The notes under the pieces are model-generated. The model saw only the letters and a program-made list of their open reading frames with translations. It made no database searches and was not told the origin of the DNA. 38,484 nt of DNA from assembly GCA_910585555.1 (NCBI GenBank), contig CAJUFU010000018.1:1-38484 (forward strand). The letters are read 5' to 3'. This document shows, in pieces, positions 24,556-32,873 of the stretch. The DNA comes from an uncultured Lachnospiraceae bacterium (GTDB taxonomy: Bacteria; Bacillota; Clostridia; Lachnospirales; Lachnospiraceae). Position 1 is the stretch's first letter. Every line of letters begins with the position of its first letter. A program made the position numbers and the translations under genes.

Positions 24556-26358
24556 CTAATATTCTACATCCTCCTGATCAATGACTTCCTGCACCAGCCT
24601 CTTATTCTCCCGTAAAATATCTGTATCACGGTAGGTCTGCATCTGGGCCATGGCGTTTTTGAGCACCGCCTTACTCAAAGCAAGGTCGTAATCTGACAAC
24701 AGCGTGTCTGAGGCATCGGGGTAAATGTCGCTGTTATCCATAATAAATTTCTCATAATTGCTGATAAACTCCACATTCTGAATCTCCAGCTTCGACAATG
24801 GGCTGGGAGCAATCTTGTCAAAATCATCCGGCGAATATTTTTCCGGAAGGTTTAGATACCACTCTTTGGAATAAAACCATTGATTCAGCGCCGTATCTCT
24901 GAACTGCCTGCCATGTCTTGCAAAAATCTCATTTCTGGCAATTCGAAGCTGTGCCAGACTAAAGCCGCTTAAATCTGCTTCTGTCACTTCCTGCTGACTG
25001 GAGAACTCCAGCATATAATCCATATCCATATAGGCCGCCGCGAAGGCGCCGCTGATGTCGGACTGGGGCATATATTCTTTTGTATAAGTGCCGTAAAATT
25101 CAGTGGTTTCCGACGTTTCCAACACAATATCACGGAACTGATTCTGGTTCTCTGTATCGGCGGATGTGTATTTAAACACATAATAGTCCTGCTGTTCTTC
25201 ATAAATCGTGAGGTAGATGTCCGTCAGAATATCTTCCAGATTGGTCACATTGGCGGAGTAGTATTCCCCCGAACATTGTGCCGCCAATGACCTTAATGCG
25301 TCCGCATCATACTCTTCGCCGATACCGATGATAAACACCGGTATACTGGTATTCTGAGACATCGTCACCACATCTTCAAAGGTATAACTGCTGGCATTTT
25401 CCAGACCGTCTGTAAAACCAATCACACACTTGACCCCTGATTCATAATAGGTCTGGTACAGCCCGGCATACAGAGCATCATATAAAGCGGTACCGCCCCA
25501 AGGGTCAATGTTGTCAATCGCCGCTGTCAACAGATCTTCCTGTCTGGTGAAATCCTGTCCCAGATATACATAATTATCAAAGGAAATGATCTCCACCTGA
25601 TCTCCCTGATCCAGTTTCATTCCGGAAATCAACGCTTTAGCCGCATTCTTGGCCTGCTCCATCTTATTCCAGTCAATCATACTGCCGCTGGCATCCAGCA
25701 CCAGATTGACGCTGATGGTGTCTTCGTTGAGTACCTTATACACTTCGTTAATGGTCACATCCGTAACCTTTCCGCCCTCGCCGATTTCCTGTATGGTGAA
25801 ATCGGAAGCTTCCAATCCGTCTACCACGTTATTGCTCTCATCTACAATACTGGCGTAGAATGTTACCTCCGGAAAGTTGGAATTATCCACCTGACGGATA
25901 TTTAGATTAATCGGCTGACGCTCTTCTATGGGAATGATTTCCTGCTCTTCCTCACTATCCTGCGCCTCGTCGCCCTCTTTGCTCTCTTCATCGTCCTCCT
26001 CATCAGATTTCCCGACATATTCCCTGTCGTTCTTATCATCGCCCGCCCCGGAGAACTCCTTCCCGGCCTGATAACTGCCAAAGAAATAATACCCGCCGGC
26101 ACCAATCCCGGCAAGCAGTAAAACCAATAAAATAAGCAGTACCGCTGTCAGCGCTTTTCCACCGCGCTTCTTTGTCTGTCCCGGCACATCACCTTCCGGC
26201 TGTACAAATCCCGCAGACGGCATGGGCGTAAACACTGGCATACCTGCCCCCGGCTGGACCTCCTGGGGTGATTCCTCCTTCTGTTGTACGGGCGCTCCAC
26301 ACTTGGGACAGAACTTTGCGCCGTCAACAAGCTGCGCCCCACATTTCATACAAAACAT
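24556..26358 (-). CDS. Zinc-ribbon membrane protein with VWA and YARHG ectodomains
   Basis: A 600-aa protein. Cytosolic zinc ribbon (Cys3/6/17/20), one membrane helix (68-93), an acidic stalk (105-145), a beta-rich lead-in, then a von Willebrand A domain (about 215-400) with an intact metal-ion site: DASGS at 222-226, the Thr in GGTALYDAL and the Asp in FTDGLEN. A YARHG domain follows (about 465-540; RNEIFARHGRQF... WYLNLP.KYSPDDF), a module found on extracellular proteins of Gram-positives. The metal-site VWA suggests divalent-cation-dependent binding to a protein ligand outside the cell. GGAG lies 8 nt upstream. A second VWA protein (33636-35201) is in the same locus. Confidence 0.9.
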   Translation of the reverse strand: MFCMKCGAQLVDGAKFCPKCGAPVQQKEESPQEVQPGAGMPVFTPMPSAGFVQPEGDVPGQTKKRGGKALTAVLLILLVLLLAGIGAGGYYFFGSYQAGKEFSGAGDDKNDREYVGKSDEEDDEESKEGDEAQDSEEEQEIIPIEERQPINLNIRQVDNSNFPEVTFYASIVDESNNVVDGLEASDFTIQEIGEGGKVTDVTINEVYKVLNEDTISVNLVLDASGSMIDWNKMEQAKNAAKALISGMKLDQGDQVEIISFDNYVYLGQDFTRQEDLLTAAIDNIDPWGGTALYDALYAGLYQTYYESGVKCVIGFTDGLENASSYTFEDVVTMSQNTSIPVFIIGIGEEYDADALRSLAAQCSGEYYSANVTNLEDILTDIYLTIYEEQQDYYVFKYTSADTENQNQFRDIVLETSETTEFYGTYTKEYMPQSDISGAFAAAYMDMDYMLEFSSQQEVTEADLSGFSLAQLRIARNEIFARHGRQFRDTALNQWFYSKEWYLNLPEKYSPDDFDKIAPSPLSKLEIQNVEFISNYEKFIMDNSDIYPDASDTLLSDYDLALSKAVLKNAMAQMQTYRDTDILRENKRLVQEVIDQEDVEY

Positions 26359-26371
26359 ATGCTATGCTCCT

Positions 26372-28705
26372 TTAAAATATAATGCCTGTCACATCGGTAT
26401 CGATATTCTGTACTTCTTTTCCATCGTACACATTTAAATCCCCACGGGACTTCTTGAAATTATAATCTGTCAAAAAGACCACTTTATTGGCATCAAATAT
26501 GCCATAGCCGCCTACAGGCGCCACATCCTCTGCAATCTCCGCATCATTGCCATTTTGATAAAGATGAAGCGTACCCTCGCTGCTTTCCTTGTTCATATCT
26601 GTAAAGTAGAGAAGCGCTTCACTGTCCCACACTTTGCATAGACCGACCTCTTCCGCTATCTTTGTATCTCCATAATATAATTCCTCATCTTCATTGATAT
26701 AACAGATTTCATCCATATCCCAGGAAACCATCTGCATGAGTTCATCTGTAATCAATTCCAACGATGCGTCCTTATGTCCATAATCCAAACTATATAATCT
26801 TCTGTCCTCACCGCCAAAATCATATATGTAGAGAATCTGCTTCTCTTCATTGGTCCCGACAGCAGGATAAAAGCTGTAGTTTTCATCGCTGATTTCATAA
26901 CCTTCTATTTCACGGACCTCTCCGTTCTCTATATAGAGTAATTGCCTTCCCCCATCCAGCTGTTTCGTAATCTCCTGCTGTATTTCATAATAAGCTGAAT
27001 CTGCAAATCCGGACAATTTCGCTTCTTCAATTCTGTCCTGCTCTATATTGTAGGCATACATCAGCGCACTGTTCTCTGCAATCTTTACATACACCCTGTC
27101 TCCTTGTTTCTGCAAAGCAGACATAACCTTATTACTTTCGCCGGCCGCCTCTTCATAATAATAGATATCCCATTCCTCCATGGCCAGCATATCGTTATCA
27201 AGACTGTCGCGCAGATAATCTCTTTCCACCTTCTTCTGATATTGCTCCAGATCGTCATAATAGCTGTCGTCAACTTCCACTCTCTTCTGCCTTCCCCAGA
27301 AGCTGTCCTTGTAGGTGACCCTCTGATAATCCTCAATCTGGGGTTCCGCCATCTGCTGGTCCTGTGCCAGACAGTCATCGTCAATCAGATCGTAATAGCT
27401 GATATTAGCCTGCTCTCCTGTTTTTATATAATACATCTTGAGATTTCCATTGATATCATAGATATAGGCTTGGTACACATCCGATGCTATCTTTTCCTTG
27501 TCTTCCATACCTGTCATCACATAAAGTCTGTCTTCTTTCTGATAAACAATCTTGTTAAAATCATCGGAAACCGCATAGACTTGAAATACATCGGAATCCA
27601 ATTTCATTTTATCTGCTTTTAAAGCCGTATCCTGTACATACAGTCTGTTATCGTCAAGCCACATAATATACTTCCCATCTGCAGAAACCATTACATTCCA
27701 TACATCTGATGCAACCTTTTCCGATTCACCTTTGTTATACAGATATAGTTTGTTATCTTCATTGTCTTTCACATAATATATCCTGTCGTTATCAATAATT
27801 TCATAGTATAATACCTTGGAATCAATCTTCTCTTCTTCCGCCTTTTTACTGCCGATCTTTTTCCGGTACAAATCGCAGCCCTCGTCATCAATCTTTTGCG
27901 GATAATACACGTATTGATGGTCTGGGGAATATTGCACCAAATAATTGCAATTATAACTAGACTGATCATCCGAGTCATCATACACTCTGTCCCCAATAAC
28001 CACCGGCTCATACTTATTCTTCCGTGCCATTGTCAGTTCATTGTCTTTCAAATACATCACGAAATCAAAATCCTGCCCTTTAGCCGCCGTACCGCCAAAG
28101 ATACGCGGCACAAGCGCAATCCCAAGTCCAATAACCACAAGCACTGCAGCCACAGCGGCCGCAATCTTCCACAGGGAACCCTTTTTATGAGCCTTGCCAG
28201 ACGCACCTTGTCCCTCCATTTTCTCTGCGGCGTTTCCGAAGAACATACCGCACTGCTGGCAGAACAAGTCGTTCATCCCGTTGGGCGCGCCACAGTTGGG
28301 GCAGAACTTCTTCTGCTGTGCCTCTTCCGGAACCACCACTGCCGTACCCGTCTCCACAACCCCTGTGGGAGAGATGGCTACCGTCTCAACCGTCTCTGTC
28401 TTGGCCTCTGTCGGTTCTGCTGTCTCCGGCTCTTCTGTTTCTTCTGTCTGCGCCGTTCCCTCCTGCTTCACTTCTTCCACTTCAGTCATTCCTGACAGCT
28501 TAGCCTCTTCCGCAGGCACAGCCGCCGTATCCGTCTCTTCGGAACGGGCCGCCTGCTGTTCCTCCTGAAAGCCGTTCTCCTCATGCAGAATGACCGTCTT
28601 ATCGTCATCCTGATTTCCTGCTACGGCCACCGTAACTCTCGCTCCGCAATTCATGCAGAATAAATCGCCCTCTCCCAGTTTCGTACCACATTGTTCACAA
28701 AACAT
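26372..28705 (-). CDS. Double zinc-ribbon membrane protein with beta-propeller-like ectodomain
   Basis: A 777-aa protein. Two zinc ribbons (Cys3/6/17/20 and Cys135/138/149/152) flank a 110-residue Thr/Glu-rich cytosolic linker that includes DDDKTVIL (Thr37). One membrane helix (180-200) is followed by a 570-residue ectodomain with many short repeated strands of the type DNRLYVQD, DRLYVMTG, NKLYLYNKG, EELYYGDTK, suggesting a TolB/DUF5050-like beta-propeller. The start at 28705 has GGAGG 6 nt upstream and matches the MFC start of its relatives. The linker is an attractive target for the nearby kinase and FHA protein. A MITE-like element lies immediately upstream. The ligand is unknown. Confidence 0.87.
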   Translation of the reverse strand: MFCEQCGTKLGEGDLFCMNCGARVTVAVAGNQDDDKTVILHEENGFQEEQQAARSEETDTAAVPAEEAKLSGMTEVEEVKQEGTAQTEETEEPETAEPTEAKTETVETVAISPTGVVETGTAVVVPEEAQQKKFCPNCGAPNGMNDLFCQQCGMFFGNAAEKMEGQGASGKAHKKGSLWKIAAAVAAVLVVIGLGIALVPRIFGGTAAKGQDFDFVMYLKDNELTMARKNKYEPVVIGDRVYDDSDDQSSYNCNYLVQYSPDHQYVYYPQKIDDEGCDLYRKKIGSKKAEEEKIDSKVLYYEIIDNDRIYYVKDNEDNKLYLYNKGESEKVASDVWNVMVSADGKYIMWLDDNRLYVQDTALKADKMKLDSDVFQVYAVSDDFNKIVYQKEDRLYVMTGMEDKEKIASDVYQAYIYDINGNLKMYYIKTGEQANISYYDLIDDDCLAQDQQMAEPQIEDYQRVTYKDSFWGRQKRVEVDDSYYDDLEQYQKKVERDYLRDSLDNDMLAMEEWDIYYYEEAAGESNKVMSALQKQGDRVYVKIAENSALMYAYNIEQDRIEEAKLSGFADSAYYEIQQEITKQLDGGRQLLYIENGEVREIEGYEISDENYSFYPAVGTNEEKQILYIYDFGGEDRRLYSLDYGHKDASLELITDELMQMVSWDMDEICYINEDEELYYGDTKIAEEVGLCKVWDSEALLYFTDMNKESSEGTLHLYQNGNDAEIAEDVAPVGGYGIFDANKVVFLTDYNFKKSRGDLNVYDGKEVQNIDTDVTGIIF

Positions 28706-28724
28706 GTTCTTCCTCCTCATATGT

Positions 28725-28737
28725 AAAACTACTACTT
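28725..28737. repeat. 13-bp target duplication, left copy
   Basis: AAAACTACTACTT directly flanks the MITE-like element; the identical sequence is found at 28946-28958 on the other side. Confidence 0.6.
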
Positions 28738-28945
28738 AGGTGATTGCGAAACGTACTCTTTCAGAAAAGCAGTTGTGCAAAATAGACAAATCACAAGTAG
28801 GGTGCTTTGCCGCCGCCGGTGTTTAGACGCCGTATTCTGGCGTCTTATGCACCGCTGCGAGCGGCAGTGCAGCGCAAGCGTGCCCTAGGTGATTGTCTAT
28901 TTTGTACAACGGAAACTTTTGAAAACGCAGTTTCACAATTACCTA
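28738..28945. mobile_element. 208-bp MITE-like element in the zinc-ribbon operon
   Basis: The ends are inverted repeats: AGGTGATTGCGAAA at the left matches AGGTAATTGTGAAA read from the right, and similarity continues imperfectly for about 57 bp, including AAAATAGACAA. The interior folds further, with AGACGCC/GGCGTCT and CCGCT/AGCGG hairpins. No protein is encoded. A perfect 13-bp direct repeat flanks it. It lies between the M14 gene stop and the next ribosome binding site, so its transcript would form a long hairpin in the operon mRNA. Confidence 0.72.
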
Positions 28946-28958
28946 AAAACTACTACTT
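28946..28958. repeat. 13-bp target duplication, right copy
   Basis: Second copy of AAAACTACTACTT, ending 5 nt before the stop codon of the M14 peptidase gene. The two copies differ from each other at no position. Confidence 0.6.
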
Positions 28959-28962
28959 CATT

Positions 28963-30579
28963 TTATTCATACAGACTCTCGCACAGCATCGCCCAAGATT
29001 CCCGGTTGCGATACCATATGGCATCAAATTCTTCTATGCCAAGCGGACATGGATGCCGCCCGTTTTCTATCGTCACGCTGGCTCCCTGCAGCTGTAACTG
29101 CACCCAGTCGCTAAATCCGCCCAGATTCACGTTATATCCCTTCTGGGTATTAACCGGCTTATATTTGATAATCTGCTGCAAATCCGTTGCCAGCGCACAG
29201 GATTTCTCAGAAGTCTCCTCCGTATTCCCGTTCACATCGTAATAAATCAACTGTCCTTTGGCATGATAGCTCAAGAAGTACTCATAGTTCCTCTTTAGCG
29301 CTTCCTGTACCAGAACCTGTGTTTCCGGCTCAGATACCGCATACAAACCTTTATAATTACCATACGCCGGTTGTGGTTTTAAAGCAATCTCCTCCCATCC
29401 GGCGTCAAAATTATTATTTAAGTCCACACCGTTCGCATTGCTTTTCCATAATCTCTGATAGTCCTCAAAGCTAATGATTTCGGTCTTTCCTTCCGCCTCC
29501 CTGTCATAATCTTCTTGTTGAAAATAATCGGCCCAATTCCAGTCTCCGTTCATATCCTCTTCCAGCACCAAATCCATCTGATCACGCAGATAACAGTCAT
29601 ACACAAGCTGTTCGATTTCCGGATGATACAGGGCCCCTGTTCCCAGCTGACTAATCGTCACGCCGTCAGGATTTGACATGGGAATCACATGGATTGCAGT
29701 ATGCTCCAACAATTCCCGGTAAGAATGCCCCTGATAGCTGCCGCATTCATAGTTAGCCCCATAATATTCCAACATCCGCATCACAAGCTGGGCAGTCATA
29801 TACTCTCTGCCATGGATGGCCGCCTGTACAAAGATATGATGTTGGGCATCCGGAGACCCCAGGCACACCTCATAAATCTCCCTGCCATCCACACTGTTTC
29901 CCACCACTTCATAGGAAAGACATGCTTCATAGGCCGCGCAGAGTTCCTGGATATCTTCCACCATCTTGTCATAGGTATACAAGGCATCTGACACATCCAC
30001 TATCGATAGCAGTTTAGGGTCGTCGCGGTAATCTACCGGAACACAATAGTCAGCATTGAGATATCCTTCCTGTCCGGTCTCCTCAACCGTCACCTTATAG
30101 AAATTTCGTTCTTCCTCGGTGACGGCTTCTCCCTTCCAGAGAAGATACTGTCCTGCCCTGACTTCGCCAATCACATCCTCGCCAAGCCCCGGCGACTGTC
30201 TAAGGTGCATATAGTCCGCAGGTGCCGCCGCCAGAATGACTGGGGCATCTGCTTCCTCCTGGGTTTCCTCCTCTGCCAGCTGCCCTGCCGCTTCCCCGGA
30301 CTCACTATCCTCTCTCTCAGCGCTCTCCCGGTCTTCACTCCAGGCTTCTGTGCTGTTCCCATTCCCCGCATCTCTATGCCGAAGCGCCGACAGAATCAAC
30401 CCCAGAAGCACAAGGATGATGATCACCACGACGATCATAATCGCCACAAGATACTTCACACTTTTATTCGTTTTTTCTGTTATTCCTCCCTGCACGGCAG
30501 TCTGTAGCACAGGCTGACCGCATCCAGGGCAGAACTTTCCGGTGTCAGGAATTTCCCGTCCACATCCCGGACATATCAT
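28963..30579 (-). CDS. Zinc-ribbon membrane protein with SH3b and M14 carboxypeptidase ectodomain
   Basis: A 538-aa protein. Zinc ribbon Cys3/6/17/20, one membrane helix (about 43-65), an acidic stalk (70-112), an SH3-like domain (about 115-182) and a zinc carboxypeptidase of family M14 (about 195-538). Zinc ligands His256 and Glu259 (AAIHGREYMT) and His439 (SYHAKGQ) and catalytic Glu505 (VTIENG) are present, so the enzyme should be active outside the cell. Bacterial members often cleave gamma-D-glutamyl-diaminopimelate bonds in peptidoglycan, and the SH3 domain supports wall binding. With the amidase nearby it gives the locus two probable wall-editing enzymes. It lies 13 nt after the kinase gene. 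Confidence 0.9.
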   Translation of the reverse strand: MICPGCGREIPDTGKFCPGCGQPVLQTAVQGGITEKTNKSVKYLVAIMIVVVIIILVLLGLILSALRHRDAGNGNSTEAWSEDRESAEREDSESGEAAGQLAEEETQEEADAPVILAAAPADYMHLRQSPGLGEDVIGEVRAGQYLLWKGEAVTEEERNFYKVTVEETGQEGYLNADYCVPVDYRDDPKLLSIVDVSDALYTYDKMVEDIQELCAAYEACLSYEVVGNSVDGREIYEVCLGSPDAQHHIFVQAAIHGREYMTAQLVMRMLEYYGANYECGSYQGHSYRELLEHTAIHVIPMSNPDGVTISQLGTGALYHPEIEQLVYDCYLRDQMDLVLEEDMNGDWNWADYFQQEDYDREAEGKTEIISFEDYQRLWKSNANGVDLNNNFDAGWEEIALKPQPAYGNYKGLYAVSEPETQVLVQEALKRNYEYFLSYHAKGQLIYYDVNGNTEETSEKSCALATDLQQIIKYKPVNTQKGYNVNLGGFSDWVQLQLQGASVTIENGRHPCPLGIEEFDAIWYRNRESWAMLCESLYE

Positions 30580-30592
30580 TTGTTTTATCCCC

Positions 30593-32380
30593 CTAGAATC
30601 CCAAACTGTCCAGGATACTCTGGAAGAAATCAGAGTAGCGTTCCACCGCCTGGTTATCCTGCATGGCCCCTGTCAGTTTAAAGGTATTGTTTTCATAGAC
30701 TTCAAATTCCAGTACAAAAGAAGAGTCTCCCTTTTGTCCCTCATAATACACATATTGTTTTGCTGCCGCCGTATCTTCGTAAGTATACCACTGCCCCGAA
30801 ACGTCCGAATATAAATCCAGAATCTCTCCCACGGTATAGCCGGAAGCAATATTGTTTAGCCGGCCGTCTTTCACCTTCATCACGGAGCTATCCGTATCAG
30901 CCGCCGATTCAGCACCTGAACGCATCATCTGATACTTCTGTGACCCGGCATCCTGCATCTGCTCCGGTGCCTGCGGTTCTATCATTTCCTGCTCTGCAGA
31001 CTCCCTGTCCTGCATCTCCTGATCTGCTGCATCGCTTTCCGTTCCCGGCTCCTCTTCCCGGCTGTCAGCCGCCCGCTCCTTTACCGCACTTCCATCGTCC
31101 TGACTTTCTTGTCCGGTCGTATCCTCTTCCTCTGTATCTTCTTTTTCTATATCTTCTTTTGCTATATCTTCTTTGGCTGTCTCCTCTTGCCGGTCCTCTC
31201 CCTCATTCTTTTGTGATGCCCCGGCGTCTCCATCTGCATCCGTCACAAATTTCTCCGCCACATGGGATACGGCATCCGAAATAGCGTTTCTCTTTATCCA
31301 TATAACGCAGAAAATAACCAGACACACTACAATCCCCGCAATCAGTCTGATCAGAAATTTGTTAATACCTTGATAAACTTTACTGCGCTTTGCCGATTGA
31401 AAATCCTGGCGGCTCATGTACAATTCGCGATATAATTCTTCCAGTGTCTGCTGTCTGTTCTCCGCCATCACAGACAGCCCCTTGTCAATGGCCTGCGACA
31501 CATTGCCCGGAAGCTTCTTAACCATCGAGCGGACAGGCACAAGCGTATCGCGGCGAATCCGATTGATAGCCTCATCCGGAATCTGCCCTGTCAGCATCCT
31601 GTACATGGTGGCGCACAGACTGTAAATATCTGTCCACGTACCCTGATGGCCATTGGAGGAATACTGTTCAATGGGCGCATAGCCATGCTTTAGCACGACC
31701 GTCATACTCTTATCTGACTGGCTGTCAAAATAGCGCGCGGAGCCGAAATCAATCAGCTTAACCTGATGGTCCTGCGTAATCATCAGGTTATCCGGACTGA
31801 TGTCTCTATGCAAAAGCTTATGCCCATGTATCACAGCGAGGGACTCAATCACCGGTTTCATAAGCGCCAGTGTCTCCTCCACGGATAACACGCCGCCCCT
31901 TTGCTTTAAGTATTCTTTCAAAGTAATTCCCTCTATATATTCCATAACAAGATAGGCCGTTCTGTTTTCATAGAAGAAATCTTTCACCGAAACAATACCC
32001 GACAGATTAAAAAACTGCGCCAGCGTGGAAGCCTCTCTGACAAACCGATCTAATCCCTGGTGGAACTCACCGCTCCCGGACTGTGTGATTGTATAAATCT
32101 GTGTCTGGTCCGCAGATGAGGTATCTCTGGCAACCAGATTTGCAGGATAGAATTCCTTGATGGCAATTTTAATCTGCATGTTGTTGTCCCATGCCAGATA
32201 GGTGATGCCAAAGCCGCCCTCGCCAAGCGTCTTACCGACTGTATACTTCTGATTCAATATCGTACCGGGCTTTAAGATATGCAGAGAATCCGGTATCTCA
32301 TGCAGATGATATCCACAATATGGGCATACATTATCATCCTCACCCGCTGTCCTAAAGCATCCGTAACAAATTTGCGCCAT
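30593..32380 (-). CDS. Zinc-ribbon Ser/Thr protein kinase with one membrane helix
   Basis: A 595-aa Hanks-type kinase. It begins with a zinc ribbon (Cys5/8/19/22) like its neighbours. The kinase domain (about 46-320) has GEGGFG at 53-58, Lys75 in AIKEF, catalytic Asp193 in HRDISPDN and Asp211 in DFG. Ser replaces the usual Lys two residues after Asp193, and the region after the activation loop reads KHGYAPIEQY, not the usual APE form; both are departures from the standard. A membrane helix (343-363) and a long Glu/Asp-rich stalk precede a small C-terminal beta-rich extracellular domain. It probably phosphorylates Thr in locus proteins; the PP2C and FHA genes upstream fit a complete circuit. 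Confidence 0.93.
   Translation of the reverse strand: MAQICYGCFRTAGEDDNVCPYCGYHLHEIPDSLHILKPGTILNQKYTVGKTLGEGGFGITYLAWDNNMQIKIAIKEFYPANLVARDTSSADQTQIYTITQSGSGEFHQGLDRFVREASTLAQFFNLSGIVSVKDFFYENRTAYLVMEYIEGITLKEYLKQRGGVLSVEETLALMKPVIESLAVIHGHKLLHRDISPDNLMITQDHQVKLIDFGSARYFDSQSDKSMTVVLKHGYAPIEQYSSNGHQGTWTDIYSLCATMYRMLTGQIPDEAINRIRRDTLVPVRSMVKKLPGNVSQAIDKGLSVMAENRQQTLEELYRELYMSRQDFQSAKRSKVYQGINKFLIRLIAGIVVCLVIFCVIWIKRNAISDAVSHVAEKFVTDADGDAGASQKNEGEDRQEETAKEDIAKEDIEKEDTEEEDTTGQESQDDGSAVKERAADSREEEPGTESDAADQEMQDRESAEQEMIEPQAPEQMQDAGSQKYQMMRSGAESAADTDSSVMKVKDGRLNNIASGYTVGEILDLYSDVSGQWYTYEDTAAAKQYVYYEGQKGDSSFVLEFEVYENNTFKLTGAMQDNQAVERYSDFFQSILDSLGF
31133..31177. repeat. Three 15-bp tandem repeats in the kinase stalk
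   Basis: TGTATCTTCTTTTTC, TATATCTTCTTTTGC and TATATCTTCTTTGGC follow each other, encoding AKEDI/AKEDI/EKEDT-type repeats in the acidic stalk. Such repeats can change copy number and so the stalk length. Confidence 0.7.
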
Positions 32381-32390
32381 ATTATCTTCC

Positions 32391-32834
32391 TCAATCCTCT
32401 ACCTTAGCTCCGCAATACACACAAAACCTGGAGCCGCCAGGCAGCTGTGCACTGCACTTAGGGCATCTGATGACCTCAGGCTGTCTGACCTGTGTTCCGC
32501 AGGAAGGACAGAAAGCACTGCCTTTCATCACTTCTGTGCCGCACTTTTCACATATCACGATTCCCTTAAGCTGACAAAGGCTCTCCGTCAATTTGTCCAG
32601 AATCCCATCCACCAACTCTAATTCATGGAACAACTCCTGGGCCTCAAATTCCTCTCCCGCCTTGTGCGCCTGATAACATGCTTCTCCCAGTTTACGGATA
32701 CACTCCTCCCTTCTGGCCTTGTTCTTGGAAATCTCACTGCTCAGTTTTGTCTGCTCAGAAATGCCCTTGGCTTTTTGTGTGATCGTATTGCCCGCCTCTG
32801 ACACTCCACTGCTGAGTTTATCGATGATTGACAT
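32391..32834 (-). CDS. Coiled-coil protein with two C-terminal zinc ribbons
   Basis: A 147-aa soluble protein. Residues 1-90 form a predicted helical hairpin or coiled coil (ISEQTKLSSEISKNKARREECIRKLGEACYQAHKAG). Two zinc ribbons follow (Cys95/98/109/112 and Cys124/127/138/141). It is the only member of the locus with the ribbons at the C-terminus and no membrane helix, so it could be a cytosolic adaptor linking ribbon-tagged membrane proteins. GGAGG lies 8 nt upstream. It lies between the phosphatase and kinase genes. The function is inferred from architecture only. Confidence 0.85.
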   Translation of the reverse strand: MSIIDKLSSGVSEAGNTITQKAKGISEQTKLSSEISKNKARREECIRKLGEACYQAHKAGEEFEAQELFHELELVDGILDKLTESLCQLKGIVICEKCGTEVMKGSAFCPSCGTQVRQPEVIRCPKCSAQLPGGSRFCVYCGAKVED

Positions 32835-32873
32835 GTTTTTTTCCTCCCATCCTCACGCTTTTGTACCTCTTAC

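Noticed and set aside
23567..24559. Plus-strand open frame of 330 codons antisense to the amidase
   Set aside because: Antisense shadow; the amidase has signal peptide, SH3 domain and all four active-site residues.
31133..31177. Tandem repeats as a CRISPR array
   Set aside because: The units are 15 bp, directly adjacent, without spacers and in frame inside a coding gene.
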